From: JBGPOS01 sp041488155
GTDB lineage: Bacteria; Chloroflexota; Dehalococcoidia; Tepidiformales; Tepidiformaceae
Assembly (NCBI GenBank): GCA_041488155.1
Contig: JBGPOS010000042.1
Location: 1-34,141, forward strand
DNA length: 34,141 bases
Direction of reading: 5' to 3'
Shown here piece by piece: positions 16,489 through 24,525 of this stretch. The first letter of the stretch is position 1. The number at the start of each line of letters is the position of its first letter. The notes beneath the pieces are model-generated. The model was not told where the DNA came from and ran no database searches. It was given only the letters and a program-made list of their open reading frames with translations. A program made the position numbers and the translations under genes.

Positions 16489-17502
16489 ATGGCTGACCAC
16501 GACCTGGCGATCGATGTCCACGCCCACATCCTCGTGCCCGAGGTGGAGGCGCTCGTTGCGGGACGGGAAGGGCGTGCTCTTGAACTGGCCGCCCAGGCGC
16601 GCAACTTCAGCCGCGAATCGAACGAGCACAACCGAAGCCTCGCGGCCATCTACCGCCCGAAGCTCACGGACCCCGCGGTGCGGCTTGCGGCCATGGACGC
16701 GATGGGCATCGACATCGAGGCGGTAAGCACCTCGCCTGGGCAGTACTACTATTGGGCAGATCCGCGGCTCGGTGAGCAAATCGCGCGGGCGGCGAACGAG
16801 CACCTCGCGGCGATGTGCGCCGCCCACCCTGCCCGATTTGTGGGACTCGGCGCCGTCGCCCTCCAGCACCCGCACCTGGCCGTGGAACAGCTCACCCATG
16901 CCGTCCGCACCCTCGGCCTCCGCGGGGTCGAGATCTCTACGCGAATAGGAGAGCGGGAACTCGCTGACCCCGCCCACGACGATTTCTGGGCACGGGCGGA
17001 AGAACTCGAAGCTGTGGTCTTCATCCATCCCCTTGGCTGCACGCTCGGCGAACGTATCGCCCCCTACTACCTTGGCAACGTCATCGGCAACCCGGCCGAA
17101 ACCACCCTGGCGCTCTCGTTGCTTATCTTCAGCGGAGTGTTCGACCGCTTTCCGCGCCTCAAGGTCTGCGCTGCCCACGGCGGAGGATACCTTCCCTTCT
17201 ACATCGCCCGTTCCGACCACGCCTACGCCGTCCGGCCCGAGAGCCGCACCATGAAGAAGCGGCCGAGCGAATATCTGAAGCAGATCTGGTTCGATTCATT
17301 GGTTTACGAGCCCGCCGCTCTCGAAAACCTCATTCGCCAGGTCGGAGCGCCCCAGGTCGTGCTTGGCACGGACTACCCCTTCGACATGGGCGTCGACGAC
17401 CCTCTCGGACCGCTCGCCGCCGTGGCCGGGCTGTCTGACGCAGAACGTCAGGCCATACGCGGCGGGAACGCTGCCCGGCTCCTCAAGATTCCGGCTTCCT
17501 GA
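16489..17502 (+). CDS. Amidohydrolase 2 (ACMSD-like) family metal-dependent hydrolase/decarboxylase
   Basis: 337 residues from ATG 16489, chosen over an in-frame start at 16411 because TGGAGGG lies just upstream and the metal motif then starts at residue 9. Metal ligands of the family are visible: DVHAH (His11, His13), His180 in FIHPLG, His230 in CAAHGGG and Asp295 in GTDYPFDMG. Relatives are zinc enzymes such as aminocarboxymuconate-semialdehyde decarboxylase and other carboxy-lyases of aromatic or related compounds. The specific substrate cannot be told. It is divergent from infA. Confidence 0.88.
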   Translation: MADHDLAIDVHAHILVPEVEALVAGREGRALELAAQARNFSRESNEHNRSLAAIYRPKLTDPAVRLAAMDAMGIDIEAVSTSPGQYYYWADPRLGEQIARAANEHLAAMCAAHPARFVGLGAVALQHPHLAVEQLTHAVRTLGLRGVEISTRIGERELADPAHDDFWARAEELEAVVFIHPLGCTLGERIAPYYLGNVIGNPAETTLALSLLIFSGVFDRFPRLKVCAAHGGGYLPFYIARSDHAYAVRPESRTMKKRPSEYLKQIWFDSLVYEPAALENLIRQVGAPQVVLGTDYPFDMGVDDPLGPLAAVAGLSDAERQAIRGGNAARLLKIPAS

Positions 17503-17556
17503 CGCCCGGCCGATGTAACCGGGGTATCATCACCGCACAGGGCGAGAGGGATCGCG

Positions 17557-18324
17557 GTGGGTAGCCTCGTCTTTCAGTTCCTTGCTGCGTTTCTCGCCTC
17601 CAGCGTCGAAATGGTGGAGGCCCTGACGATCGTGCTCGCGGTCGGTGTCACCCGGAGCTGGCGGCCGGCCCTCACCGGTGTGGCGGCAGGCCTCCTGACG
17701 CTCGGGATTGTGGTTGTTGCCCTCGGTCCGTCCCTCGTCAGCTACGTTCCCATCGATGCGCTCCGCGTCACGATCGGCGGTCTTCTCCTGGTGTTCGGCC
17801 TCCAGTGGCTGCGGAAAGCGATCCTCCGTTCCTCGGGACTGAAGGCCCTGCACGACGAGGCGCAGATCTACGAAGCAGAGGTCGCCGAGCTCCTCCGCGA
17901 ACCCGGACTGGGGGGTCCCTTCGATTGGACCGGCTTTACGGTGGCCTTCAAAGGAGTGTTTCTCGAAGGACTCGAAGTGGCGTTCATCGTCCTTACGTTC
18001 GGTACTAACGAGGGCCGGTTCGACATCCCCATCGCCGGCGCCACTACCGGTCTTGTTCTGGTCGTGGGCACCGGGCTACTCGTGCACAGGCCCCTAAGCA
18101 GGGTGCCCGAGAACACCATCAAGTTCGCGGTTGGGTTGCTCCTGAGCGCGTTCGGCACCTTCTGGGTAGGCGAGGGCGCAGGCGTTGAGTGGACGCTGGA
18201 GGACCTCATGATCCCGCTGCTTGTCGTGGCGTACGGGGCTCTGTCCTACTTGCTCGTGCGGGTGTTACGACCGGGCGAACGGCTGGTGAGGCCCGCGGTG
18301 GTCGAGGAGTCAGCAGCGCGATGA
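17557..18324 (+). CDS. Seven-helix membrane protein, COG4280/FTR1-like
   Basis: 255 residues with seven predicted membrane helices. Helix 1 carries SSVEMVEALTIVLAV (Glu18, Glu21) and helix 4 carries FLEGLEVAFIV (Glu137, Glu140). This twin ExxE pattern and the 7-helix layout resemble the REGxE motifs of FTR1/EfeU iron permeases, and I recall similar proteins under COG4280. A loop of about 35 residues rich in Glu joins helices 3 and 4. A cation transport role is an inference. The GTG start has GAGAGG seven nt upstream, and TATCAT at 17525-17530 may be a -10. It overlaps the next gene by 4 nt. Confidence 0.78.
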   Translation: MGSLVFQFLAAFLASSVEMVEALTIVLAVGVTRSWRPALTGVAAGLLTLGIVVVALGPSLVSYVPIDALRVTIGGLLLVFGLQWLRKAILRSSGLKALHDEAQIYEAEVAELLREPGLGGPFDWTGFTVAFKGVFLEGLEVAFIVLTFGTNEGRFDIPIAGATTGLVLVVGTGLLVHRPLSRVPENTIKFAVGLLLSAFGTFWVGEGAGVEWTLEDLMIPLLVVAYGALSYLLVRVLRPGERLVRPAVVEESAAR

Positions 18325-18524
18325 TTGTCTGGAACTTCGTCCGCGCCTTCGCCCTCTTCTGGTACGACTTCATCGTCGGCGATTCGATGACCCTTGCGCT
18401 TGGTACGGCGGTCGTGGTCGGCCTTGCCTTTGTGGTCACGTTGGCGAGCGACACCGGTCTGGTCGAGGTCGCCCTCCCTTTGGCGGTGGCTGCGACGCTG
18501 TACGCGAGTCTCCGCCGCTCGTAA
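18321..18524 (+). CDS. Small two-helix membrane protein (67 aa)
   Basis: Starts at ATG 18321 inside the ATGA overlap with the stop of the upstream membrane protein, so the two are probably translationally coupled. Residues 1-20 (MIVWNFVRAFALFWYDFIVG) are amphipathic or membrane-associated; about 23-62 form two hydrophobic helices (MTLALGTAVVVGLAFVVTL and VEVALPLAVAATLYASL). I do not recognise a named family. The coupling suggests an accessory subunit of the FTR1-like protein. Confidence 0.75.
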   Translation: MIVWNFVRAFALFWYDFIVGDSMTLALGTAVVVGLAFVVTLASDTGLVEVALPLAVAATLYASLRRS

Positions 18525-18753
18525 CTACGTCGTCGTCGAAGTCCAACAAGTGGCCGGTGGGGATGGTTCGTTCCGGAGACGGATGGGTGAACAACCGGTG
18601 ACAGATGCGTGATCCGGCGTTGCCCGGGCCGCACTCCCCGCCACAGCGGCACCATGCTCGACCACCCCGGCCGATAGATCACATGAAGGAAACAGAGCTC
18701 CTTCCGCGCGGATGGATGCAGCGGCCAACCTCCTGGCAGCCGAGGTGACCCTC

Positions 18754-19344
18754 ATGAAATCGTTCGATTGGGCGAAGGACGAAGACCCTGAGCCGGTCTT
18801 CGGGAGGCGCCTCTCGTCTTTGCAACGCAACCAGAACGCCTCGCTGCACGACCCCTGCACGGGCCTTCCTAACCTGTTGCACATCGAACCGTGGCTGCAA
18901 CGCGAGATCGCGCGGAGCAGGCTGTTCGGGGCGCGCAGCGCTCTCGTGCTGCTTGATGTCGTCGAAGCGTCCCCGGGCCGCGCGCTCGCCGGGCTTTCAA
19001 CGCAGGCAGCCCGCGTCGTCGGACAAGCGCTCGAAGCGTCGGCCGGCGAAGCAGACTTCGTCGCCCGGCTCGACGAGACCCGCTTCCTGGTGTTTCTGGC
19101 CGAGTGTGATGCGGCGGAAGCGGCCGCCTTCGCCGATGAGGTGCGTACAGGGCTCGGATCGCAGCCCTACGCCCACTCCACCGACGGTGGGCGCTACGTC
19201 CGCTCCTGGGTCGGATGTGTTGCCTGGGGGCCCGAAGTTCAGGACGCCGAGGCTTACGTCCTGGCCGCGGTTAAGGTCCTGGAGTCCACCCGCGGCGAGT
19301 ACGAAGCCCAGCGAGACTGGTTCGCCGGGGCAGCGAACCCCTAG
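18754..19344 (+). CDS. Degenerate GGDEF domain protein
   Basis: 196 residues from ATG 18754, which has GAGGTGA five nt upstream; an in-frame ATG at 18712 lacks a ribosome site but is possible. The domain begins with HDPCTGLPNLLHIEPWLQREIARSR split over residues 32-56, the usual DxLTGLPN entry of diguanylate cyclases. The signature GGDEF is replaced by DETRF (residues 107-111, context VARLDETRFLVFL) and the metal-site DxD is LDVV. It should not make c-di-GMP. It may bind GTP or a partner, as other degenerate GGDEF proteins do. No sensor domain or membrane segment is seen. Confidence 0.78.
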   Translation: MKSFDWAKDEDPEPVFGRRLSSLQRNQNASLHDPCTGLPNLLHIEPWLQREIARSRLFGARSALVLLDVVEASPGRALAGLSTQAARVVGQALEASAGEADFVARLDETRFLVFLAECDAAEAAAFADEVRTGLGSQPYAHSTDGGRYVRSWVGCVAWGPEVQDAEAYVLAAVKVLESTRGEYEAQRDWFAGAANP

Positions 19345-19377
19345 CTAGAGGTTCTGATCCATCGGCGAACTCTGGCC

Positions 19378-19394
19378 CGGTAGCGCCGCTACCG
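19378..19394. promoter_or_regulatory. Perfect dyad upstream of the DinB gene
   Basis: CGGTAGCG and CGCTACCG flank one C, giving 8-bp arms. A further copy of the half CGCTACCG occurs at 19415-19422, 45 nt before the GTG of the DinB gene. It could be a repressor site; as an RNA hairpin after the GGDEF gene it lacks a U-run. Confidence 0.45.
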
Positions 19395-19466
19395 TCGCGA
19401 CCTGCGTTGCTTTACGCTACCGAGGCTTCGGGCCGCTCGGCTCAGACGTAGGCGAGGTGAATCGGC

Positions 19467-19985
19467 GTGGATACTCGGGACCTTCTTATCGACGGCATTC
19501 AGCAGATGAACGAATGGCTGGGCGATGCCATCAAGGATCTCTCCGAGGAGCAGTTGAACCACCTCCCGGCGGGCAAGGCAGTGAGCGCCGGGTTCAACGC
19601 CTGGCACATATATCGGACGGAAGACAACATCACGAACTTCGTCTTCCAGCGGAAGCCGCCTATCTGGCTCGATCGCGGCTACGCAACGAAGCTCGCCCTC
19701 CCGGAGCGGGACCAGGGGACCGGCATGTCGAGCGAAGATGCAAGGGCGATTCGCATCTCCTCCGGGGCGGTCCTGCGGGAGTACGGCGGGGCAGTCGCCC
19801 AGGATTGCCTCGCATTCCTGAAGAACGTCTCAGCCGACACGCTCGCGGAAGTGCAGATGATCCGGCCGCTGGGGGAGATGCCGAAGTGGAAGGTGTTTCG
19901 CCAGGTGATCATGACCCACGGCTTCATGCACCTCGGAGAGGTGAACGCCATCAAGGGCACCATGGGTCTGGCGTTCTCTATCTAG
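19467..19985 (+). CDS. DinB-like metal-binding protein
   Basis: 172 residues, a four-helix DinB/YfiT fold. The metal triad is present: His47 (NAWHIYRTED) and His151/His155 (MTHGFMHLGEV). Family members include thiol transferases that use mycothiol or bacillithiol, and many of unknown role; DinB itself is a damage-induced protein in Bacillus. The start is GTG 19467 with GAGGTGA six nt upstream. A perfect dyad and an extra half-site lie in its upstream region. It is convergent with the PAC2 gene, with a 25-nt gap. Confidence 0.85.
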   Translation: MDTRDLLIDGIQQMNEWLGDAIKDLSEEQLNHLPAGKAVSAGFNAWHIYRTEDNITNFVFQRKPPIWLDRGYATKLALPERDQGTGMSSEDARAIRISSGAVLREYGGAVAQDCLAFLKNVSADTLAEVQMIRPLGEMPKWKVFRQVIMTHGFMHLGEVNAIKGTMGLAFSI

Positions 19986-20010
19986 GCGGGGACCTATCGG
20001 AACTCTGGCT

Positions 20011-20889
20011 CTACCCGCTGTCGCGCTGACCCCGAAGGAACTCTTCGATGTCGAGCACGACGTCCTCGGGTGGCGGCAACGAGCTCGCTCCCCGGCCCTC
20101 ACTGGCCTCCTGCCCGGCGTCGATCGCGGCTTCGAGGCGCCGCAGGTAGGCGGCCATCTCGGGGTTGCCGGAGACGGCATTGTCCACCTCAGCCACGAAG
20201 CGCTGGCCAGCCGCGAGGAGCTCGGTGTAGTCGAACTCAACTCCCAGGAGCGACTGCAGGCGGCGGAGCAGGGCGATCGTGGCCGGAGGGTTCTGCGCGG
20301 TCGTGATGTAGTGGGGTACGTTCGCCCACAGGCTGGCGGCGGGCACGCCACGCTGGCGCATCGAGTCGTGGAGCACCCCCACGATGCCCGTGGGACCTTC
20401 ATAGCGCGAGGTCGTGAGCCTGAGGTCCCGGGCGACCTCAGGGTCAATCGCCGTCCCTGTCACGCGTACCTCTCTGGTGTGCGGCACCTCCGCCATGAGC
20501 GCACCAAGGGAGACCGCCAGGCTGACGTGAAGGTCAGTGAGCAGGCCGGTGTGAATCTCCGAGAACGTGCGCCAGCGGAGGTTGGGCTCCGTGCCGAGGG
20601 CTACAACAATGTCATGCGCTCCACCGGGGTTGCGGGCGTAGAAGAACTCGTTCGTGGGCCAGTGGACTTTCCGGGTGCCCTTGGAGTCGAGCCGCACCGA
20701 GGGACGGTTGCCCGTAAAGTCGTAGAACGGCTCGGCGTCGATGCTCGCGAACTTGCGCGCTCCGATGCGGCGGACCACGAATCGGGCAGCATTGGTGGCG
20801 GCGCTGGCGGCGTCGTTCCAGCCAGAGAAGGCGATGACCGCGACGGGATCGTGCAGGTCGGGCCGGCGTTCGATCACCAGGTGGTCCAT
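20011..20889 (-). CDS. PAC2 family protein
   Basis: 292 residues. It begins DPVAVIAFSGWNDAASAA and includes ALGTEPNLRWRTFSEIH, VRVTGTAIDPEVARDL, GPTGIVGVLHDSM and ASLWANVPHYITTAQNP, the pattern of the bacterial PAC2 family (COG2047), related to archaeal and eukaryotic proteasome assembly chaperone 2. The role in bacteria is not settled. The C-terminal 70 residues are helical and acidic. The start ATG 20889 has no ribosome site, with TAATCT eight nt upstream, so the message may be leaderless. It lies 47 nt downstream of the DUF402 gene on the same strand. Confidence 0.88.
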   Translation of the reverse strand: MDHLVIERRPDLHDPVAVIAFSGWNDAASAATNAARFVVRRIGARKFASIDAEPFYDFTGNRPSVRLDSKGTRKVHWPTNEFFYARNPGGAHDIVVALGTEPNLRWRTFSEIHTGLLTDLHVSLAVSLGALMAEVPHTREVRVTGTAIDPEVARDLRLTTSRYEGPTGIVGVLHDSMRQRGVPAASLWANVPHYITTAQNPPATIALLRRLQSLLGVEFDYTELLAAGQRFVAEVDNAVSGNPEMAAYLRRLEAAIDAGQEASEGRGASSLPPPEDVVLDIEEFLRGQRDSG

Positions 20890-20897
20890 GGCAGGTC

Positions 20898-20903
20898 AGA
20901 TTA
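20898..20903 (-). promoter_or_regulatory. -10-like box, putative leaderless start of the PAC2 gene
   Basis: Minus-strand TAATCT ends eight nt before the ATG at 20889, with no Shine-Dalgarno between them. Confidence 0.35.
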
Positions 20904-20936
20904 CCAGAGTGCCGTCCGCGTCGCCGCTAACCGGGG

Positions 20937-21467
20937 TCACAGCGGGCCTTCCGCAGCAAGCAGGCGGCCGAGCAAGGCTGCCGGGCTGCCGTCGAAGGGT
21001 TCCTCCCGCGCGGCCACCAGCTGCCTCGCCAGCCGGATGCCTTCCCGGGCGGCGGCCCTTGCCCCGTCGCTGTACGCCATCTCGCGGCTTCTCCGCGAGA
21101 AGTCATCCTCGTCTCGCAGGGTCGTCTCAAGCCCCGGGGTGACCATCAGGTCGAGGTCGAGATCAACGAATTCGATCGTCCGCCCGCGCAACGTCGCCGG
21201 CAGGCCTGAGTCGCAGTGGTATTCGAGCACCGCTCCAAGGTGGTCGAACGAAACGAGAACGCTGAGAGGCTCGCGGACGCCGTTGTACCGGAGCGCCTCA
21301 GCGACCAGGCCGGGCACGCTCAACACGCTCCCCGGCTTCGTCACCGGTGGCGAACTGTGGCGCGTGACGAGCCAGCGGTCAGCGATCGCCTCGACCAGGT
21401 CGCCCTGCCACTCGGAGACGAGAGAGCCGTCGAACTTCAGCTTGCGGACGGTGACCGGGTTCGGCAT
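20937..21467 (-). CDS. DUF402 domain protein
   Basis: 176 residues from ATG 21467. The diagnostic segment is FVDLDLDLMVTPGLETTLRDEDDF (read in two parts: VDLDLDLMVTPG and LRDEDDF), followed by helices with AREGIRLARQLV. DUF402 (FomD-like) proteins are metal-dependent phosphoesterases or nucleoside-diphosphatase-like enzymes in the characterised cases. The substrate here is unknown. The start is 11 nt after the stop of the nitroreductase gene with no clear ribosome site, so translation may rely on coupling. It is the second gene of the minus-strand run nitroreductase-DUF402-PAC2. Confidence 0.82.
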   Translation of the reverse strand: MPNPVTVRKLKFDGSLVSEWQGDLVEAIADRWLVTRHSSPPVTKPGSVLSVPGLVAEALRYNGVREPLSVLVSFDHLGAVLEYHCDSGLPATLRGRTIEFVDLDLDLMVTPGLETTLRDEDDFSRRSREMAYSDGARAAAREGIRLARQLVAAREEPFDGSPAALLGRLLAAEGPL

Positions 21468-21478
21468 CGATGGAGCGG

Positions 21479-22132
21479 CTACTTCCGTTTGATGCCCCAG
21501 GTCTCCCAGTAGGTCACGTCTTCGACCGGCTGCCGGAGGCCTGCACCGAACTTGCCACGAGGCCAGCCCACAGGGATCAGGGCCGCGGTGTCGACCGTCT
21601 CCGGTATGCCGAGGATTTCGCGCACCTTCGATTCGTTCCAGCGGTGAATCGTGGTGAGGGCCGTGCCAAGCCCCAACGCCCTCGCTGCAAGCATCAGGTT
21701 CTGCGCCGCCGGGTAGACGCTCGCGCCAGAGGCGATTCCCGTGTTCACCCCCGGGCCGCCGAAAGCGCAGACGATGATGATCACAGGCACCTCGTGCAGG
21801 TGATCCGCGAGGTACTGCGCGCTTCGCAAGACCCGCTCGTTGCTCTCGGCCTCCGCGGGCGGAAGGTCGGCCCGTTGCTGGCCATACCCGGCCTTCACGT
21901 AGCTTCCCCAGCCTTCGGAGTAGACCTCCTGGAGCTGGCGTCGCTTCCCAGGGTCCGTGACAACGAGGAAGCGCCACCCCTGGCGGTTGCCGCCGCTCGG
22001 GGCGCGGGTGGCCGCCCAGATGATCTTCTTGATGTACTCCACCGGAACCGGGTCTGGTTTGAGGCGCCGCATCGCCCGCTGCGTACCGATTACTTCGAAG
22101 ACGTTCGGCTCTACGACGGCTGGCTCTGGCAT
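21479..22132 (-). CDS. Nitroreductase family protein
   Basis: 217 residues. The FMN-binding family marks are present: RAMRRLKPDPVP near the start, AATRAPSGGNRQGWRFLVV, a central AAQNLMLAARALGLGTALT, and GIPETVDTAALIPVGWPRGKFG near the end. Such enzymes use NAD(P)H to reduce nitroaromatics, quinones or other small electrophiles. The ATG at 22132 has GGAGGGA eight nt upstream; an upstream in-frame start gives a non-homologous extension and is rejected. It is divergent from sodN. Confidence 0.9.
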   Translation of the reverse strand: MPEPAVVEPNVFEVIGTQRAMRRLKPDPVPVEYIKKIIWAATRAPSGGNRQGWRFLVVTDPGKRRQLQEVYSEGWGSYVKAGYGQQRADLPPAEAESNERVLRSAQYLADHLHEVPVIIIVCAFGGPGVNTGIASGASVYPAAQNLMLAARALGLGTALTTIHRWNESKVREILGIPETVDTAALIPVGWPRGKFGAGLRQPVEDVTYWETWGIKRK

Positions 22133-22201
22133 GGCTGACTCCCTCCGGCAGCGATTGGAACGGCAATCATAGGGCCGAACTGTCGATGGCGGCCCGCCCG
22201 T

Positions 22202-22230
22202 CTGCCAAATGGCACACGCCTGCTTATAAT
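22202..22230 (+). promoter_or_regulatory. Putative sodN promoter with a dyad at the -35
   Basis: CTGCCA (22202-22207), 17-nt spacer and a perfect TATAAT (22225-22230), leaving a leader of about 60 nt before the sodN ATG. TGCCA-aa-TGGCA (22203-22214) overlaps the -35 and may be a regulator site. Whether a nickel regulator binds is unknown. Confidence 0.55.
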
Positions 22231-22299
22231 CACTGGTTGCACCTTCGCCAGGCGGGCGGCGGCCCGGCCTGAGCAAATTCGGGAGACAGTGAGGAACTC

Positions 22300-22743
22300 A
22301 TGAACCTTCTCAGCCGCATCCTGCGACCCACCGCGATCGCCCACGCCCACTGCGATGGCCCCTGCGGCGTCTACGATCCCGCTTCCGCCCGCATCGCGGC
22401 AGAGGCCGTGCTCTCCATGGAGAAGAAGCTCGCCGCCCTCCAGGGCAACGACCTCGCGAGCGACAACACCAGGGGTCGCTTCATCGCCATCAAGGAGCAG
22501 CAGGCCGAGCTGGCGAAGAAAGAGCTCGACATCCTTTGGCACGACTACTTCAAGCCGGAGCACCTCGACAGGTTCCCCGACCTCCACGACACCTTCTGGA
22601 AGGCCGCGAAGCTCTGCTCGAAGAACAAGACCGAAAGCGACCCCGCCAACGGCGAGGCCCTGCTCCAGGCGATCGAGAAGATCCACGGTATGTTCTGGGC
22701 GACCAAGAACCGGACTGACGCGCCCTTCTACCGGGCGAGCTAG
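22300..22743 (+). CDS. sodN: Nickel superoxide dismutase
   Basis: 147 residues. NiSOD disproportionates superoxide with a nickel held by the N-terminal hook. Here the hook HCDGPCGVY starts at residue 17; removal of the first 16 residues (ending AIAHA) would expose His1, Cys2 and Cys6 of the mature enzyme. The remainder is the expected helical bundle with AIKEQQAELAKKELDILWHDYF. Position 4 of the hook is Gly, where Leu is frequent. ATG 22300 has GAGG six nt upstream. The maturation protease gene follows after 4 nt. Confidence 0.95.
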   Translation: MNLLSRILRPTAIAHAHCDGPCGVYDPASARIAAEAVLSMEKKLAALQGNDLASDNTRGRFIAIKEQQAELAKKELDILWHDYFKPEHLDRFPDLHDTFWKAAKLCSKNKTESDPANGEALLQAIEKIHGMFWATKNRTDAPFYRAS

Positions 22744-22747
22744 CAAC

Positions 22748-23164
22748 GTGGCGAAGGGTGGTCCGCAGAAGTGGGCCACCCTCCTCGTCACCGCCGCGGT
22801 CACAGCGGAGGCGGTTGGATTCGTAGCCTGGGCTCGGTCGCGGTTCAAGCGCTACGAGATCGACGGCCAGAGCATGGCCCCGGCGTTGCGCCCGGGCGAC
22901 TTCGTGATCGTCGACCGCCAGGCCTTTGCCCTCCGTGCCCCTCGCCCGGGCGACGTCGTCCTCGCTCACGATCCGCGGGACCCTGCCCGGATGCTCGTGA
23001 AGCGAATCGCGAGCGTCAACGCTGACGGTGGCCTCTGGTTGGCCGGGGACAACCCGGACGACAGCACCGATAGCCGTGAGTTCGGGCCGGTTCCGGCCGG
23101 CGCCATTGTCGGGCAAGTGCGCTGGCGCTATTGGCCGCTGTCCCGGCCGTTCGGCGTGGGTTAG
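22748..23164 (+). CDS. sodX: NiSOD maturation protease (S26 signal peptidase-like)
   Basis: 138 residues from GTG 22748, four nt after the sodN stop. The N-terminus has one hydrophobic segment (ATLLVTAAVTAEAVGFVAW). The S26 motifs follow: DGQSMAPALRPGD with the nucleophile Ser, and RMLVKRI with the general-base Lys, then WLAGDNPDDSTDSREFG. The neighbour and motifs indicate removal of the SodN leader to expose the nickel-binding histidine. It is longer than the minimal family form because of the membrane segment. No other peptidase substrate is suggested by context. Confidence 0.9.
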   Translation: MAKGGPQKWATLLVTAAVTAEAVGFVAWARSRFKRYEIDGQSMAPALRPGDFVIVDRQAFALRAPRPGDVVLAHDPRDPARMLVKRIASVNADGGLWLAGDNPDDSTDSREFGPVPAGAIVGQVRWRYWPLSRPFGVG

Positions 23165-23202
23165 CGGCCCCGGCGATGGGTCCGGTGTCAGTTCGAGCCT
23201 GG

Positions 23203-24525
23203 TTAGTCGCGGAAGGGCGGCTTCTCGACGCCCTGGGGCGAACCGCCCGGGATGCAAAGGTCCTTCCCTCCAATCCCGAGACGCAGGACACCTCGGCCGT
23301 CCGTCGTCGTCTCCCAAACGCCGTCCGAGTCATAGAAATAGGACGGATAGACCGTTTCAGCGACCCGGAGTTCTGCGAGGATCACGCCGCCCTCCTCGAG
23401 CCGCACTACCCCGCCCACAAAGGTTCCGGCATATCTCTTGGGCGGGCCGCCGGAAGCGTCGGGCCGACTGGTGGAGGGGTCTCGCGAAACGATCTCACCG
23501 CCAGGCACGCTCACCGATCGGTCCCGGCCGCCTGCGATCGTTCCGTCTGCGTACCAGTAGTCTCCCACGCAGACTGAATAGCCTGAGACGCGCAGCACTT
23601 CATCGCCCGTCCCGGTGTCGAATATGCGGATGCCGTCAAGGCTGTCGGCTCGGGCGAGGGCAACGTAGCGGTCGTCCGGAGACCAGCGCGGGTTCCAACC
23701 GCCGGATGGAAGAGCGAGGCGTCTGCCGGTGTCGAGGTTGTAGATGAGGCTCCCGGACGCCCCCGAGACGGCGAGCCGCCCGCCGCTACGCGCCCACTGC
23801 ATCGCCCCACCTACGCCGAGGAGTCTCACGACGGTCGCGTTGTCCACGACATCTGTGAAGAGCTCGGTCGCGACGCCGGGGGAAGCACGGCCGACGGCCA
23901 CTCCGCCCCGCCCGTCCGGTGCCCACTCCACCTCCGTGACCACGGCCCCCGAAACTCCGGACGGTGGGGGCGGGAGCTCGATTAAAAGCTCCGCGGTCGA
24001 CGATCTGAAGATCCCAACGCGCTGGCCTGCGACACCCACGAAACGCTCTTCGGATATCGGCTGCAAGCCGACGACCTCGACCGGCACGCCGTCCCAAGTG
24101 AGACTCTTCGTAGCGCCGGTGGCCGTGTCGAGAAGGAAGCCTGCGGTCCAGGTGATGTACCGGCCGCCCCTCGAAAGGCGGCCGATGGCGCCGTCGGGGA
24201 ACGTCCACACGACCCCGCCGCCCGTTCCAGGGTCGAGGATCAGTAGGCCCTGTCGTTCTTCCACGAGCTCGCCGCGCGAATAGCTGTGCCGCCCCGGCGG
24301 CCCTCCCGGGCTTGGAGTAGGAGTAGAGGGGGTGGGCGGGGCCACGGAAGGCGAGCGGCCAGGCTCCGGAGAAGGCGATCGAGGGGCGACGGTCTCGGTC
24401 GGAGTTTTCGGAAGGGGCTGGTGCTCGGCCGAGCACGCAACCACGAGGATGGCTGCGACGAAGGCCTCGGCCATCGCCCTTATCCAGTGGTAGCTCATGC
24501 TCCTCTGGACGACCGCCGCAGCCAT
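23203..24525 (-). CDS. Secreted lipoprotein with beta-propeller-like repeats
   Basis: 440 residues. The N-terminus has a hydrophobic stretch ending in a lipobox (AAILVVAC), then a Pro/Ser/Thr-rich linker (about residues 35-80), then repeated beta-strand blocks such as VEWAPDGRGGVAVG, GGWNPRWSPDDRYVALARAD and IRIFDTGTGDEVLRVSG, which look like TolB/WD40-type blades. A cell-surface binding or sensing role is an inference. The start is uncertain: ATG 24525, ATG 24498 and ATG 24474 all keep the lipobox; none has a well-spaced ribosome site. It is convergent with sodX. Confidence 0.75.
   Translation of the reverse strand: MAAAVVQRSMSYHWIRAMAEAFVAAILVVACSAEHQPLPKTPTETVAPRSPSPEPGRSPSVAPPTPSTPTPSPGGPPGRHSYSRGELVEERQGLLILDPGTGGGVVWTFPDGAIGRLSRGGRYITWTAGFLLDTATGATKSLTWDGVPVEVVGLQPISEERFVGVAGQRVGIFRSSTAELLIELPPPPSGVSGAVVTEVEWAPDGRGGVAVGRASPGVATELFTDVVDNATVVRLLGVGGAMQWARSGGRLAVSGASGSLIYNLDTGRRLALPSGGWNPRWSPDDRYVALARADSLDGIRIFDTGTGDEVLRVSGYSVCVGDYWYADGTIAGGRDRSVSVPGGEIVSRDPSTSRPDASGGPPKRYAGTFVGGVVRLEEGGVILAELRVAETVYPSYFYDSDGVWETTTDGRGVLRLGIGGKDLCIPGGSPQGVEKPPFRD

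Noticed and set aside
16324..17220. Long minus-strand open frame fused upstream of infA
   Set aside because: It is antisense to the amidohydrolase gene, which has complete metal ligands; IF-1 has its normal length and ribosome site at 16323.
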